This document shows positions 33,046 through 45,205 of a stretch of 64,000 nt of DNA, one piece after another (position 1 is the stretch's first letter; each line of letters opens with the position of its first letter). The notes beneath the pieces are model-generated. The model made no database searches. It saw only the letters and a list, made by a program, of their open reading frames with translations, and was not told where the DNA came from. This DNA comes from Eutreptiella sp. 'Long Island Sound 2002' (lineage: Eukaryota > Euglenozoa > Euglenophyceae > Eutreptiales > Eutreptiaceae): positions 132,873,708 to 132,937,707 of the forward strand of contig OZ038381.1 of assembly GCA_964036045.1 (NCBI GenBank). The letters run 5' to 3'. A program made the position numbers and the translations under genes.

Positions 33046-33224
33046 TGTGTCTTGTGAAGCTTTGTGCCTGCTTTTGTGGTTTTCTTTTTGCGTGTGTGTC
33101 GCTTTTTCACCTTGGCCCCTTTGAGTAGACTCACTATTGTATTCCCTTGTTGTGCCCAAAACATTTTTGTCACCTGCAATAGACATGTCTGGTAGTCAGC
33201 CAATGACAAGTGCACACTTTGTGG

Positions 33225-33640
33225 ATCTCAACTCATGTCACTCAACCCTCTAATCACCTGTGTGCACTGGAAGGACACGCATGCGTGTCAGTACATCCCC
33301 TGGGATTCCAATGTGCCCAGGCACATCCGAGTGGCATAGGTGAGAGGTGAATTCATTCGCTATATCAGGATCTCCAGCCACCCACATCTGTACCAGGTAT
33401 GTTGTAGCAGACTGGTCTCAGCGTTGTGCTGGCTTAACTACCCGTGGGAGGTAATCCAGTGTAAACACATCCCGTGGGGTGAAAGAAACAGGTTCAGGAC
33501 GCTGAGACGTGATGTTCTGCCCTCTAGGGTGGCAAATGAACCTATGTCGTTGTCCCAATCTGAAATGATGAGTTCCAGGCATAATGGTGTGATGGGAGGT
33601 GGGCGGGAACCTTTTGGACAGGTGCATGGATTTTGCCCCC
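33225..33640 (+). pseudogene. RT element tail, uninverted copy
   Basis: Reads CVHWKDTHACQYIPWDS, then RGEFIRYIRISSHPHLY, then HIPWGERNRFRTLRRDV. It joins, on one strand, the two sequences that lie head-to-head at 10745-11360. It ends at a poly-C tract near 33637. The RGEFIRY...R pattern follows the RT palm in the source element. Confidence 0.65.
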
Positions 33641-33769
33641 CCCCCCCCCCCAATATCAGACTTTTGCTCCGCCCCCTACATCAGACTAGGGGGGCGGAAC
33701 CCATGAGGGAAACCGGGCACCCACAGCCCATAGTGAACCCCCACGGTCTCGTGAAGGGAGGCTTAGGGT

Positions 33770-33960
33770 AACAGGCAGACCCTGCTCCTGCCCATGCTCT
33801 TGCCCATACCCATGCCCCTGCCCCTGCCCCAGCACCTGCCTCTGCAAGTATGTGTCGGGAACAAGGGCCACGCGGTGGGGCCATCCGCCCGCCTTTCGCT
33901 CCCTCTAGGGCAGGGCCAGGGCCAGGGGCAACCAGGGCTAGGGGCCCGTCCTCGTGTGGA
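33770..33960. repeat. (CCTGCC / CCCATG)n low-complexity tract
   Basis: Hexamer-like repeats of 'ctgcccctgcccatgc' followed by a 'gggccagggcca' tract. No gene is supported between 33640 and 34370. Confidence 0.7.
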
Positions 33961-34369
33961 ATTAAGTAAATTGGGTAAGTAGTTACTACCAGGGCCGTGG
34001 GCACGTCCTCCCGTTGGCAGTTTCCGGTGTAATTACCGTGCCAATCCTAATTATTTGCGGAAATAATGAATTCCTGGTCCAAGGTGTTGTTTTGCCGCAA
34101 AAAAAGACGCAAAAAAATATTAATTTTTGGCTTTGTGCCCTTCCCAAAAATGGGTTCCGCAAAAAAAATCACAAAAATTATTTTTTTTGCCCCTGCCCCC
34201 CTTTGCAGAAATACCACAATTGCGGGACGGATGCTGTGTTTGCCCCACTGCTTGTTGCCCCACCCCCCCACCCTTCTTTTCTCAGACCCCATTCTGCTGC
34301 TTGCTGTGCTGTCAGAGAATGTATTATGAAGCAGGGTAACCACACAGGTATTGTGTGAGCACGATGGAC

Positions 34370-34495
34370 ATATTTGAATTTGGATATTGGTGTGCCCCAA
34401 AGCAGATAAAGGGGCTAGTTCTCGCAGACCCGGATACCTCAATTTTGATTTGCTGTGCCCCAAAGCAGATAATGGGGCTAGTTCTGTGCAGCTGG
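34370..34495. repeat. Inverted copies of the 8.2-kb tandem repeat
   Basis: GTGCCCCAAAGCAGATAA appears twice about 70 bp apart, the reverse complement of the 8191-8405 unit. Confidence 0.8.
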
Positions 34496-34859
34496 GGTCC
34501 ATCGTTATTTGATTTTGGTTGTTGAGAGGTAAAAAGGAGGAAACCCGTGGGCCGAGGGTTTCTCCTGGGGGGAAGACAGGCCCACTCGCCCAAACCAAGG
34601 TAAACAAAACACCACCATATTGGTTGCTCGTCAGGCTGTGCGCGCGTAGGTGGTGTTAGAACCCCTTGGGTTTTGGACCACCCCGGGGTCCTAACCAAGG
34701 GTCTTGTCCACTAGGCGGGTTCGCTCACACCTTGCGGTAACCACACCTTGTTGCTTGCTTTACAAGAATAAACAACTGCCACTCGCTCAGTGTCAGTTCC
34801 TAATAGTATTAAGACTAGGCCGCTGCTTGCTCACAACACAGGCTCAGGGGCAAAGTTTT

Positions 34860-37800
34860 CCCTTTCTGCAGCTTTTCACCGGCTTTCACCGCAACTTTGT
34901 TTTGTGGAATTTTACCACACCATCACAGATTTAGAAGGCTCCAAAGTGAGCTCGACTATCCGCCCCCCTACACGGGCCCACTGTTTCAGATTTTTACAAC
35001 TAGGGGCCCTATGTAAAGCCCCAGCCACCAGCTTTCACCACAACTTTGTTTTGTGGAATTTTACCACACTATCGAATGATTAGAAGGCTCCAAAGTGAGC
35101 TCGACTATCCGCCCCCCTATAGGGGCCCACTGTTTCAGATTTTCACAACTAGGGGCTCTATGTAAAGCCCCAATCAGCAACTTTCACCACAACTTTGTCC
35201 TGTGGAATTTTACCACACCCACACAGATTTAGAAGGCTCCCAATTGAGCTCGACTATCCGCCCCCCTACAGGGGCCCACTGTTTCTGATTTTCACAACTA
35301 GGGGCTCTATGTAAAGCCCCAACCACCAGCTTTCACCACAACTTTGTTTTGTGGAATTCTACCACACCATCACAGAATTAGAAGGCTCCAAAGTGAGCTC
35401 GACTATCCGCCCCCCTATAGGGGCCCACTGTTTCAGTTCTTTTACAACTAGGGGCTCTATGTAAAGCCCCAGCCACCAGCTTTCACCACAACTTTGTTTT
35501 GTGGAATTTTACCACACCCTCACAGCGATAGAAGGCTCCAAAGTGAGCTCGACTATCCGCCCCCCTATAGGGGCCCACTGTTACACATTTTTACAACTAG
35601 GGGCCCTATGTAAAGCCCCAACCACCAGCTTTCACCACAACTTTGTTTTGTGGAATTTTACCACACCATCACAGAATTAGAAGGCTCCAAAGTGAGCTCG
35701 ACTATCCGCCCCCCCCTACAGGGGCCCACTGTTTCAGATTTTTACAACTAGGGGCTCTATGTAAAGCCCCAATCACCAGCTTTCACCACACATTTTTTTC
35801 GTGGAATTTTACCACACCATTACATAATTAGAAGGCTCCAAAGTGAGCTCGACTATCCGCCCCCCTATAGGGGCCCACTGTTTCAGATTTTCACAACTAG
35901 GGGCTCTATGTAAAGCCCCAACCACCAGCTTTCACCACAACTTTGTTTTGTGGAATTTTACCACACCATCACATGATTAGAAGGCTCTAATGTGAGCTCG
36001 ACTATCCGCCCCCCTACAGGGGCCCACTGTTTCAGATTTTTACAACTAGGGGCCCTATGTAAAGCCCCAGCCACCAGCTTTCACCACAACTTTGTTTTGT
36101 GGAATTTTACCACATCATCGAATAATTAGAAGGCTCCAAAGTGAGCTCGACTATCCGCCCCCCTATAGGGGCCCACTGTTTAAGATTTTCACAACTAGGG
36201 GCTCTATGTAAAGCCCCAACCACCAGCTTTCACCACAACTTTGTTTTGTGGAATTTTACCACACCATCACATGATTCGAAGGCTCTAAAGTGAGCTCGCC
36301 TATCCGCCCCCCTACAGGGGCCCACTGTTTCAGATTTTTACAACTAGGGGCCCTATGTAAAGCCCCAGCCACCAGCTTTCACCACAACTTTGTTTTGTGG
36401 AATTTTACCACACTATCGAATAATTAGAAGGCTCCAAAGTGAGCTCGACTATCCGCCCCCCTACAGGGGCCCACTGTTTCAGATTTTCACAACTAGGGGC
36501 CCTATGTAAAGCCCCAACCACCAGCTTTCACCACAACTTTGTTTTGTGGAATTTTACCACACCATCACATGATTAGAAGGCTCTAATGTGAGCTCGACTA
36601 TCCGCCCCACTACAGGGGCCCACTGTTTCAGATTTTTACAACTAGGGGCCCTATGTAAAGCCCCAGCCACCAGCTTTCACCACAACTTTGTTTTGTGGAA
36701 TTTTACCACACCATCGAATAATTAGAAGGCTCCAAAGTGAGCTCGACTATCCGCCCCCCTATAGGGGCCCACTGTTTCAGATTTTCACAACTAGGGGCTC
36801 TATGTAAAGCCCCAACCACCAGCTTTCACCACAACTTTGTTTTGTGGAATTTTACCACACCATCACAGATTTAGAAGGCTCCAAAGTGAGCTCGACTATC
36901 CGCCCCCCTATAGGGGCCCACAATTTCAGATTTTCACAACTAGGGGCTCTATGTAAAGCCCCGACCACCAGCTTTCACCACAACTTTGTTTTGTGGAATT
37001 TTACCACACCATCACGACGATAGAAGGCTCCAAAGTGAGCTCGACTATCCGCCCCCCCTATAGGGGCCCACTGTTTCAGATTTTTACAACTAGGGGCTCT
37101 ATGTAAAGCCCCAATCACCAGCTTTCACCACAACTTTGTTTTGTGGAATTCTACCACACCATCACATGATTAGAAGGCTCTAAAGTGAGCTCGACTATCC
37201 GCCCCCCTATAGGGGCCCACAGTTTCAGATTTTCACAACTAGGGGCTCTATGTAAAGCCCCAACCACCAGCTTTCACCACAACTTTGTTTTGTGGAATTT
37301 TAACACACCCTCACAGATTTAGAAGGCTCCAAATTGAGCTCGACTATCCGCCCCCCTACAGGGGCCCACTGTTTAAGTTCTTTTACAACTAGGGGCTCTA
37401 TGTAAAGCCCCAATCACCAGCTTTCACCACAACTTTGTTTTGTGGAATTTTACTACACCATCACATAATTAGAAGGCTCCAAAGTGAGCTCGACTATCCG
37501 CCCCCCCATAGGGGCCCACTGTTTCAGATTTTTACAACTAGGGGCTCTATGTAAAGCCCCAATCACCAGCTTTCACCACAATTTTGTTTTGTGGAATTCT
37601 ACCACACCATCACAGAATTAGAAGGCTCCAAAGTGAGCTCGACTATCCGCCCCCCTATAGGGGCCCACTGTTTCAGGTTTTTTACAACTAGGGGCTCTAT
37701 GTAAAGCCCCAACCACCAGCTTTCACCACAACTTTGTTTTGTGGAATTTTACCACACCATCACAGATTTAGTAGGCTCCAAAGTGCGCTCGACTATCCGC

Positions 37801-39042
37801 CCCCCTACAGGGGCCCACTGTTTCAGATTTTTACAACTAGGGGCTCTATGTAAAGCCCCAACCACCAGCTTTCACCACAACTTTGTTTTGCGGAATTTTA
37901 CCACCCCCTCACAGCGATAGAAGGCTCCAAAGTGAGCTCGACTATCCGCCCCCCCCCCCTACAGGGGCCCACTGTTTCAGATTTTTACAACTAGGGGCTC
38001 TATGTAAAGCCCCAACCACCAGCTTTCACCACAACTTTGTTTTGTGGAATTTTACCACACCATCACAGGATTAGAAGGCTCCAAAGTGAGCTCGACTATC
38101 CGCCCCCCTATAGGGGCCCACTGTTTCAGATTTTCACAACTAGGGGCTCTATGTAAAGCCCCAACCACCAGCTTTCACCACAACTTTGTTTTGTGGAATT
38201 TTACCACACCATCACATATTTAGAAGGGTCCAAAGTGAGCTCGACTATCCGCCCCCCTATAGGGGCCCACTGTTTCAGATTTTTACAACTAGGGGCTCTA
38301 TGTAAAGCCCCAACCACCAGCTTTCACCACAACTTTGTTTTGTGGAATTTTACCACACCATCACAGAATTAGAAGGCTCCAAAGTGAGCTCGACTATCCG
38401 CCCCCCTATAGGGGCCCACTGTTTCAGATTTTCACAACTAGGGGCTCTATGTAAAGCCCCAACCACCAGCTTTCACCACAACTTTGTTTTGTGGAACTTT
38501 ACCACACCATCACATATTTAGAAGGGTCCAAAGTGAGCTCGACTATCCGCCCCCCTACAGGGGCCCACTGTTTCAGATTTTCACAACTAGGGGCTCTATG
38601 TAAAGCCCCAGCCACCAGCTTTCACCACAACATTGTTTTGTGGAATTTTACCACACCATCACACATTTAGAAGGCTCCAAAGTAAGCTCGACTATCCGCC
38701 CCCCTATAGGGGCCCACTGTTTAAGATTTTTACATCTAGGGGCTCTATGTAAAGCCCCAACCACCAGCTTTCACCACAACTTTGTTTTGTGGAACTTTAC
38801 CACACCATCACATGATTAGAAGGCTCCAAAGTAAGCTCGACTATCCGCCCCCCTACAGGGGCCCACTGTTTCAGATTTTTACAACTAGGGGCCCTATGTA
38901 AAGCCCCAACCACCAGCTTTCATCAGAACCTTGTTTTGTGGGATTTGACCACACCATCACAGAATTAGAAGGCTCCAAAGTGAGCTCGACTATCCGCCCC
39001 CCTATAGGGGCCCACAATTTCAGATTTTCACAACCAGGGGCT
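34860..39042 (+). repeat. ~149-bp satellite, 28 tandem copies
   Basis: The block 'gagctcgactatccgcc' recurs 28 times (34950, 35098, 35248 and so on to 38986) with 148-153 bp period and high identity. Each unit has GGGGCTCTATGTAAAGCCCC, a 6-bp stem with 8-nt loop, and CCCCTATAGGGGCCC, a second short palindrome. Units 8-13 (about 35960-36860) alternate between an 'atcacatgatt' and an 'atcgaataatt' type, a dimeric higher-order repeat. The unit has no maintained reading frame. Confidence 0.96.
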
Positions 39043-40388
39043 CTCTCCTAACGCTCTGCCAACCCTCTCCCACCCTCTGCAAACCCTCTCCCACCCCCTC
39101 CCAACCCTCTCCCACCCTCCCAACCCTCTCCCACTCTCTCCCACCCTCTCCCAACCCTTTCCCACCCTCACCCAACCCTCTCCCACCCTCTCCCAACCCT
39201 CTCCCACCCTCTCCCAACCCTCTCCCACCCTCTCCCAACCCTCTCCCAGCCTCTCCCAACCCTCTCCCAACCCTCTTCCAACCCTCTCTCAACCCTCTTC
39301 CAACCCTCTCTCAACCGTCTCCCAACCCTCTCCCACCCTCTCCCACCCTCTCCCAACCCTCTCCCAACCCTACCCAGCCTCTCCCAACCCTCTCCCAACC
39401 CTCTCCCACCCTCTCCCAACCCTCTCTCAACCGTCTCCCAACCCTCTCCCACCCTCTCCCAACCCTCTCCCACTCTCTCCCAACCCTCTCCCAACCCTCC
39501 CCCACTCTCTCCCACCCTCTCCCAACCCTCTCCCACCCTCTCCCAACCCTCTCCCACCCTCTCCCAACCCTCTCCCACCCTCTCCCAACCCTCTCCCACC
39601 CTCTCCCAACCCTCTCCCACCCTCTCGCAACCCTCTCCCACCCTCTCCCAACCCTCTCCCACCCTCTCCCAACCCTCTCCCACCCTCTCCCAACCCTCTC
39701 CCAACCCTCTCCCAACCCTCTCCCGCCCTTTTCCAACCCTCTCTCAACCGTCTCCCAACCCTCTCCCACCCCCTCCCAACCCTCTCCCACTCTCTCTCAC
39801 CCTCTCCCAACCCTCTCCCACCCTCTCCCAACCCTCTCCCAACCCTACCCAGCCTCTCACAACCCTCTCCCAACCCTCTCCCACCCTCTTCCAACCCTCT
39901 CTCAACCGTCTCCCAACCCTCTCCCACCCCCTCCCAACCCTCTCCCACTCTCTCTCACCCTCTCCCAACCCTCTCCCACCCTCTCCCAACCCTCTCCCAA
40001 CCCTACCCAGCCTCTCACAACCCTCTCCCAACCCTCTCCCACCCTCTTGCAACCCTCTCTCAACCGTCTCCCAACCCTCTCCCACCCTCTCCCAACCCTC
40101 TCCCACTCTCTCCCAACCCTCTCCCAACCCTCCCCCACTCTCTCCCACCCTCTCCCAACCCTCTCCCACCCTCTCCCAACCCTCTCCCACCCTCTCCCAA
40201 CCCTCTCCCACCCTCTCCCAACCCTCCCCCACCCTCTCCCAACCCTCTCCCACCCTCTCCCAACCCTCTCTCACCCTCTCCCAACCCTCTCCCAACCGTC
40301 TCCCACCCTCTCCCAACCCTCTCTCAACCGTCTCCCAACCCTCTCCCACGCTCTCGCAACCCTCTCCCACCCTCCACCACCCTCTAAC
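39043..40388. repeat. CCCTCTCCCAA/CCCTCTCCCAC minisatellite
   Basis: 1.35 kb of 11-bp units alternating as CCCTCTCCCAACCCTCTCCC; larger blocks (about 39310-39440, 39740-39920, 39915-40070) are repeated. The minus strand is GGGAGAGGGTTGGG, rich in G triplets. The long minus-strand open frames (repeating GEGWERV) are by-products of the repeat. Confidence 0.95.
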
Positions 40389-40559
40389 AATGGGGCAGGC
40401 CGTCTAATCTCAGTGGATTCCGGTAGCAGTAGAGGTGTTAAGTGAACCGTCATGCTTGCCTTTTTGTGTGTTTCTTTGCTGAGGTGTGGGATTTGGGAAC
40501 CAAGAACGGCGTAGTTCATTGTACAAAAAACCGATGGAAAAACGCCTGGAAGTTTTTGA

Positions 40560-40690
40560 AATCCCTCAGAAGCATGCTCGGAAGTTTTGGCAGCCAGATC
40601 GGCCCCCCAAAACGCAACCGATATCGGTAGGAATGTTCCATGGGCTTCCCAGCCGACCGTGCCGGGGGAGCTCGGAAGAAATTTTGGCTG
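40560..40690 (+). repeat. ~140-bp dispersed repeat, copy 2
   Basis: See 32620-32760; same strand, nearly identical core. The 850 bp that follow (40690-41540) hold one TGTCTGGAACCAGACA palindrome at about 41128 and no gene. Confidence 0.9.
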
Positions 40691-41544
40691 GGACTTCCGA
40701 GATCAACCCTGCAATATGAGTCCCATTTGCTGAGCATGAATGCTGAGCATCCCCAAATATCGTGAGCAATATGCTCAGCATTTTCCTGCCATTTTTTACC
40801 TTCTATGCTGTGCGTCCCAGCACCATGTGTGGAAGGACTGATTCAATGGCTCCAAGAAGAGCTAAACCTGCATTGTTGCAATTGCTGTTGATTGCACACT
40901 TTTGTTGTAAACTTGCTCAGTGACCACAGTATCTATTCATAACATGTAATCACTGTGGCACACTGTTGGCGTGCAAGTCTTCTCTCTGGGTCCCAATGGT
41001 CCATTTCGACGATTTTCCCTTCACCAACACGCGACTGACACTCTTTTGTCACTTTTGTATGTCATTTTGTTGCGGACCACGGGTCCTTTTGTGGAATACA
41101 GTAATTTTTCACCACGTTACTCGTCTTGTGTCTGGAACCAGACAACTTTTTGTGATTACTATCCCTGTGCAGCAGGTTTTGGTAAGATCTGTCTGTTCCA
41201 GACAAACTTAAGCATTTCAATGTCTGTAGAACAAAATTTGAGTCACATCCTACGCGTTGACGAGTAGTGCCTCCGCTGGTGTAGTGATATTGAAGCGTGC
41301 ATAGACACACATGCATTCCGTGGGGTTCCTCCTCAGAATTTGACTATTTTTCCCATAGCCCAGCCTCAAGTTGGTGTTGTGCGCCAAGTGCCAAAACGTA
41401 TATGGGGGTAGTCAAAAACGAGGGGAAACAGAGGTGCGCTGCTTGTTGCTAAAAGTTCACCCCTGTAGAACGCGTTTTTGATGACCGTCATTTGGTGACA
41501 TTTTTGTCGGGGTCCAGGGGGGGGGGGGGGCAACTTGGGCCGTC

Positions 41545-41935
41545 TAAGCTAGAGCACCAATGTGCCGCACCGAAATGAATGACAGAGCTCCTCGGTGGCG
41601 CAAAGGTGCTGATGCCAAAGCGCTTGCGTGGCGCACACAAACAAATACCGAGTCTCAGAGCGCCTGCATGCCTGCCCGCCTACCCGCGTGGCGCACACAA
41701 CTTTGAGTGCCTACATGGCGCAAAGAAGCAAATGAGAGCGCGCCTCCGTGGCGTACAACAAAGAATGACATAGGGCCTGCATGGCGCACAACAACAAAGG
41801 ACTGAGCGCTTGGTGGCGCACATCGGCACGTCTCAGAGCGCCTGTATGTCACACAGAAACGAATGATAGAGTGCCTGCGTGGTGCACAAAGCCGAGTCTT
41901 AGGGCGCCAGCGTGCCGCACAAGAACAAACGACAA
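41545..41935. repeat. GTGGCGCACAG minisatellite, third array
   Basis: About 11 units of the family described at 15545-17385, with one unit interrupted near 41670. Confidence 0.85.
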
Positions 41936-42204
41936 GGGGTCCCATGTTTTCGATAGTAGACCCACTGACATCCATGAGAAAATCAAAAAATGGCCGAAAA
42001 ACCTCCCACTTTGCGTCAAAACCTCTAAAATGACCCCCCCCCCCCCCCTCTTTCCCCCCCGTGAAACGTCCATGTGCTGATGCTGTGTGGCCCCTAACTT
42101 CGCCCGGAGAACTTGGCGCCAAGGAGAGGACCCGAAATTGTCCATCCAGCATGGATGGCTCCCGTGAACTAGGAGAAGATTACATGGCTTTTACCCCTAT
42201 GGGA

Positions 42205-42585
42205 GTAAAGCTGCTGTGTTGTTTTGTGGGCTGTACGGAGGGTTCGGGTCACGGGTAGGGCGGGCGTGCATGCAAGACCAAAGTTATTTATAATTTTGGT
42301 TTTGCCACACGGAGGGGGCGAGGGGGGGACTAGAAGCAGGGACAGGCAACCTCAGACTCCACCACCACGGCTGATGTTCTGTTAGTGAGAACCCCCTCAC
42401 TGCTTTACCCCGCCGAGGAGGCGGAGCATGTCTGTATGCACCGAGTAATGGCCGCTGGGTTTGGCGCAGCTGGTTGGGTATCATACCCTGGATCACGTTT
42501 ATGGTTATGCTAGTAAAGCTGTGGTGTTGTTGCTGGGGGTGTGTGGAGGGTCTGGGTCAGGGGTCGGGGGAGCTTGCATGCAAAA
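42205..42585 (+). repeat. Direct repeat pair flanking ~240 bp
   Basis: The ~70-bp blocks at 42207-42273 and 42511-42583 share 'gtaaagctg', 'tgtgttgtt', 'ggagggt' and 'gcatgcaa' in order. Nothing coding lies between them. Confidence 0.65.
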
Positions 42586-42619
42586 CGCACTATTGCTGCA
42601 GTCTCCATTTCGAGGCACC

Positions 42620-42745
42620 ATTTCCAAATTCCTTGTGTGCACAAACTCCTTGTACTACCAACCGGATAAGGGGGTGGCATGCACATTTCCCCCGGTGTAT
42701 AGGTTGGAAAAGAGGGGGCGTGCGCACAAATTCCCTAGTACAAGT
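42620..42745. repeat. CCTGGTGCACA-related repeat
   Basis: Elements 'aaattccttgtgtgcacaaa' and 'gcgcacaaattccctagtac' match the degenerate family at 3555-4170. Confidence 0.5.
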
Positions 42746-42984
42746 ATCCTGGGTACCTGTATGAAAGGTAGTTTTGTTCATCATAAATGGTTTTATGAAA
42801 TATGAACGCATTTTGCTCTTGCTAGGGTACCCATGGGCCATTTTCGTTCAAAACTTGGGGGGTTGGGTCAACACCCTCGAGGTGAGTTTTTTTTGTGGAC
42901 CGGGGGTTGTTTGGAAAAGTTGCCATTTTTACCGGTTTTTGCAAATTATGGAAACATCCTCCCTTGTTCATGATTTGGTTCATA

Positions 42985-43055
42985 ATTCAATTCATATTTC
43001 AGAACTCGTTTTATGAACGCGTTTTATGAACGCGTTTTATGAACGCGTTTTAGAA
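42985..43055. repeat. TTATGAACGCG repeats, right side of a minus-strand element
   Basis: Three copies of TTTTATGAACGCG in a row (43007-43045). AACGCGTT is itself palindromic. The family recurs at 44178-44295 and 45200-45285. Confidence 0.85.
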
Positions 43056-43131
43056 CATATCTCAATTTTCAATCTGTTCTGTCCACTTCCCTGCTTTTCT
43101 TTGTCCCTTGTCCTTGCTTGTTCTTGCCGCC

Positions 43132-44165
43132 CTAAACCTCAGGGCTGGGGCTTGTCGGGTCCTTCCAAAGGGGGGCCTTGGCTTGGGTTTCGCCCCCATC
43201 CGGGGACTCGTCATGGGTTTGGGCAGGTGGTTCGGCTCGGGGTTTGGCTGAGGGGTGCGCTGGGGCATCCACTTGCATGGGTGCCGCCTCAGGGGCAGCT
43301 TTGGGCTTGGGCTTAGGGGTCTGCTTAGCCTCAGGCTTAGCTGGCTTGGGGGACGGCTCAGGCGGCGGGGCAGCGTCCGGTTTGGGGTTAGGCTTCTTTT
43401 TGGCCTTGGCCGCCTTCTTACCTTCAGTCGCAGCCTTCAGCTGCTCCCAATGGGTCCCTGCTACAACATGAGAGGCATACAACAGATGCCTCTCAACCCG
43501 AAACATCTCCTTTTCCCCTGGGTGTTCCACACACAACCCCCCCCCCCCCCACAACCGAGGTTACAACCCCCGGGTAGACACCATCGGTGTAGGGCACAAA
43601 AACGTGGTCACCAAGCACGGGGTCAGGTGACTCATCCCCCTCCAAAGAGGGGGGTTCCTCGTGCCGCTTTTGCTGCTGCGGCTGCTTCCCCTTCACCCCC
43701 TTCCCATGTCCACGGTGCACTGCCTGGTCCAACGATGAGTTGCTTACCGATTCCAAGGACTTGCGCTTCGGCGGGGGCTTTTTGGGTTGCGTGGGTGGGG
43801 GGGGGGGGGGCAAGGCAGGGGGTTTGGGTTTCTTGGCAGGGGACTTTGCTGGGGAAGTGCTGCGGGGGCTGCCGGGGGTGGGGGGGGCTCAACCCATAAT
43901 TGGACAGCAGGATCTCCTCGTCAGCACACCCCTCCCACCCCAACTCCCCAAGGCTCACCCAGCAGGGCGTTTTCACCGCCCATGTGTCGGTTAGGCGGCG
44001 GGAGCGCTCCCACTTCCGCAACCCGGACAAGATAGCGCACCCCCGTTGCTGGTTGAGGAGCAGCAGCTGGTACAGAGCGGAGAGGGTGATGCTGAACTCG
44101 GCGGTGCCCAGCCGGTAGCGGATGCGGACCCCCGCGACATCCGCCGGGTTCACTTCTACGTCCAT
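43132..44165 (-). pseudogene. Unknown element ORF(s), Pro/Lys-rich, frameshifted
   Basis: Read on the minus strand: from 44165, MDVEVNPADVAGVRIRYRLG and a Pro/Ala-rich region; then DHVFVPYTDGVYPGVVTSVV near 43600; then a long Lys/Pro/Glu/Ala-rich tail to 43132. Three overlapping frames join at C/G homopolymers (43530-43550, 43797-43810), as expected of indels there. DHVFVPYTDGVYPGVV could be a small beta-barrel reader-type fold, but this is a guess. Confidence 0.4.
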
Positions 44166-44177
44166 GACCTGTGGCAG

Positions 44178-44295
44178 TGCCGTTCATAAAATGCGTTCAT
44201 AAAACGCGTTTATAAAACGCGTTCATGGTTTATAAATGAGCAGTGAAGACTCGCTAAATTATGAACGCTGGATTATGAACAAATTATGAACGCAC
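44178..44295. repeat. TTATGAACGCG repeat cluster between ORFs
   Basis: Copies of GTTCATAAAACGCGTT and its inverse AATTATGAACGC, about seven in total. Confidence 0.85.
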
Positions 44296-44301
44296 ATACG
44301 T

Positions 44302-44952
44302 CTAAATCCGGCTTTGGTTCGACGCTGCCCATCGCGCCCAGGGCGGTCCGCAAATTCGCAGCTGTGCTGGGAGGGGTGCCCTGGGGGGCGCCCGTGGGGG
44401 CCGTGGTGCTGCTGGTGGCCGGGGCTGCCTAGCCAAGGGGCTTGATGGGGCGGGTGATGGTGAGGCCCTTGACGGCCTTCTCGTATGAGGCCTCCTGCCC
44501 CGGGTCATACACCCCCCCCCCAAAATGGATTCCCACTGGGGGATACACTCCAACTTGCGCCCGGAGCGCTGCAGCTTCACCCACCCCCTTTCCTCCCAGT
44601 GGAGGAAGCACAGCTCCCCATGAGAGCCGCGCATCAAGGTCCCTCGTGGGCCCGTAAAAACTTTGCCCTTCGTCAAATCCCCAGCCCCAATTGGTTCCGG
44701 AATGGGGGACAGAGGTCTTCCCGGCAGGGGCTTCCATGCCCATGCCCCCCCTGTATACCGCCAAGCCCGCCCCGCACCCTTGTTGCGGCTGCGGTGCCGC
44801 AAAAGGCGGCGAAATGCCCAGCATAGGGTGATGTAATTCACCTTGGGGCTCCGAAAAAGGGGGGCATCGGGGCAGTACCCACTGTCCAGCGCTTCTTGCA
44901 CCCCAGGGGGGGGGTCAGCACGTTGCGCTGGTTGGTGTGGCTCAGGCCTCAT
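44302..44952 (-). CDS. Unknown element ORF, 216 codons
   Basis: An uninterrupted minus-strand frame with GVQEALDSGYCPDAPLF, then KVNYITLCWAFRRLLRHRSR and HGELCFLHWEERGWVKLQRS, ending in a Pro/Ala/Ser-rich tail. It sits between TTATGAACGCG clusters and in line with the ORFs on either side. I recognise no family. A CT-rich tract follows at 45110-45200. Confidence 0.4.
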   Translation of the reverse strand: MRPEPHQPAQRADPPPGVQEALDSGYCPDAPLFRSPKVNYITLCWAFRRLLRHRSRNKGAGRAWRYTGGAWAWKPLPGRPLSPIPEPIGAGDLTKGKVFTGPRGTLMRGSHGELCFLHWEERGWVKLQRSGRKLECIPQWESILGGGCMTRGRRPHTRRPSRASPSPAPSSPLARQPRPPAAPRPPRAPPRAPLPAQLRICGPPWARWAASNQSRI

Positions 44953-45205
44953 GCATCCCCCCCCCCCCCCTCAACCAGGGGGTCAGAACCAAAACCCCCT
45001 CCCCCTCCCACCCCCTGCGTCCCCCTCCACTACCATGTCCTCCATCTCGGCGTTCACCTCCTCGATGTCGGTCGCGGCCTCCTCCTTCTTCACCCCCCTC
45101 GCCCCCCCGCTGCCTCCTTCTTCTTCCTCTTTTCCTTCTCCTTCTTCGCCTTCTTCCTCTTCTTCTCCTCCTTCTTCTTCTCCTTCTTCCTCCTCTTTCT
45201 GTCCC
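44945..45205. repeat. C-rich and CTT-type microsatellite
   Basis: A C-run at 44958-44970, then (TCC/TTC)n at 45110-45200. The Arg-rich minus-strand frame here is a by-product. Confidence 0.8.

Noticed and set aside
34860-39042. CRISPR-like or coding repeat
   Set aside because: Contiguous 149-bp satellite monomers, no spacers, no frame kept across units.
39020-40370. Long minus-strand open frames (up to ~208 codons) of repeating GEGWERV
   Set aside because: They are the translation of an 11-bp minisatellite; several frames are open at once and none has a non-repeat domain.
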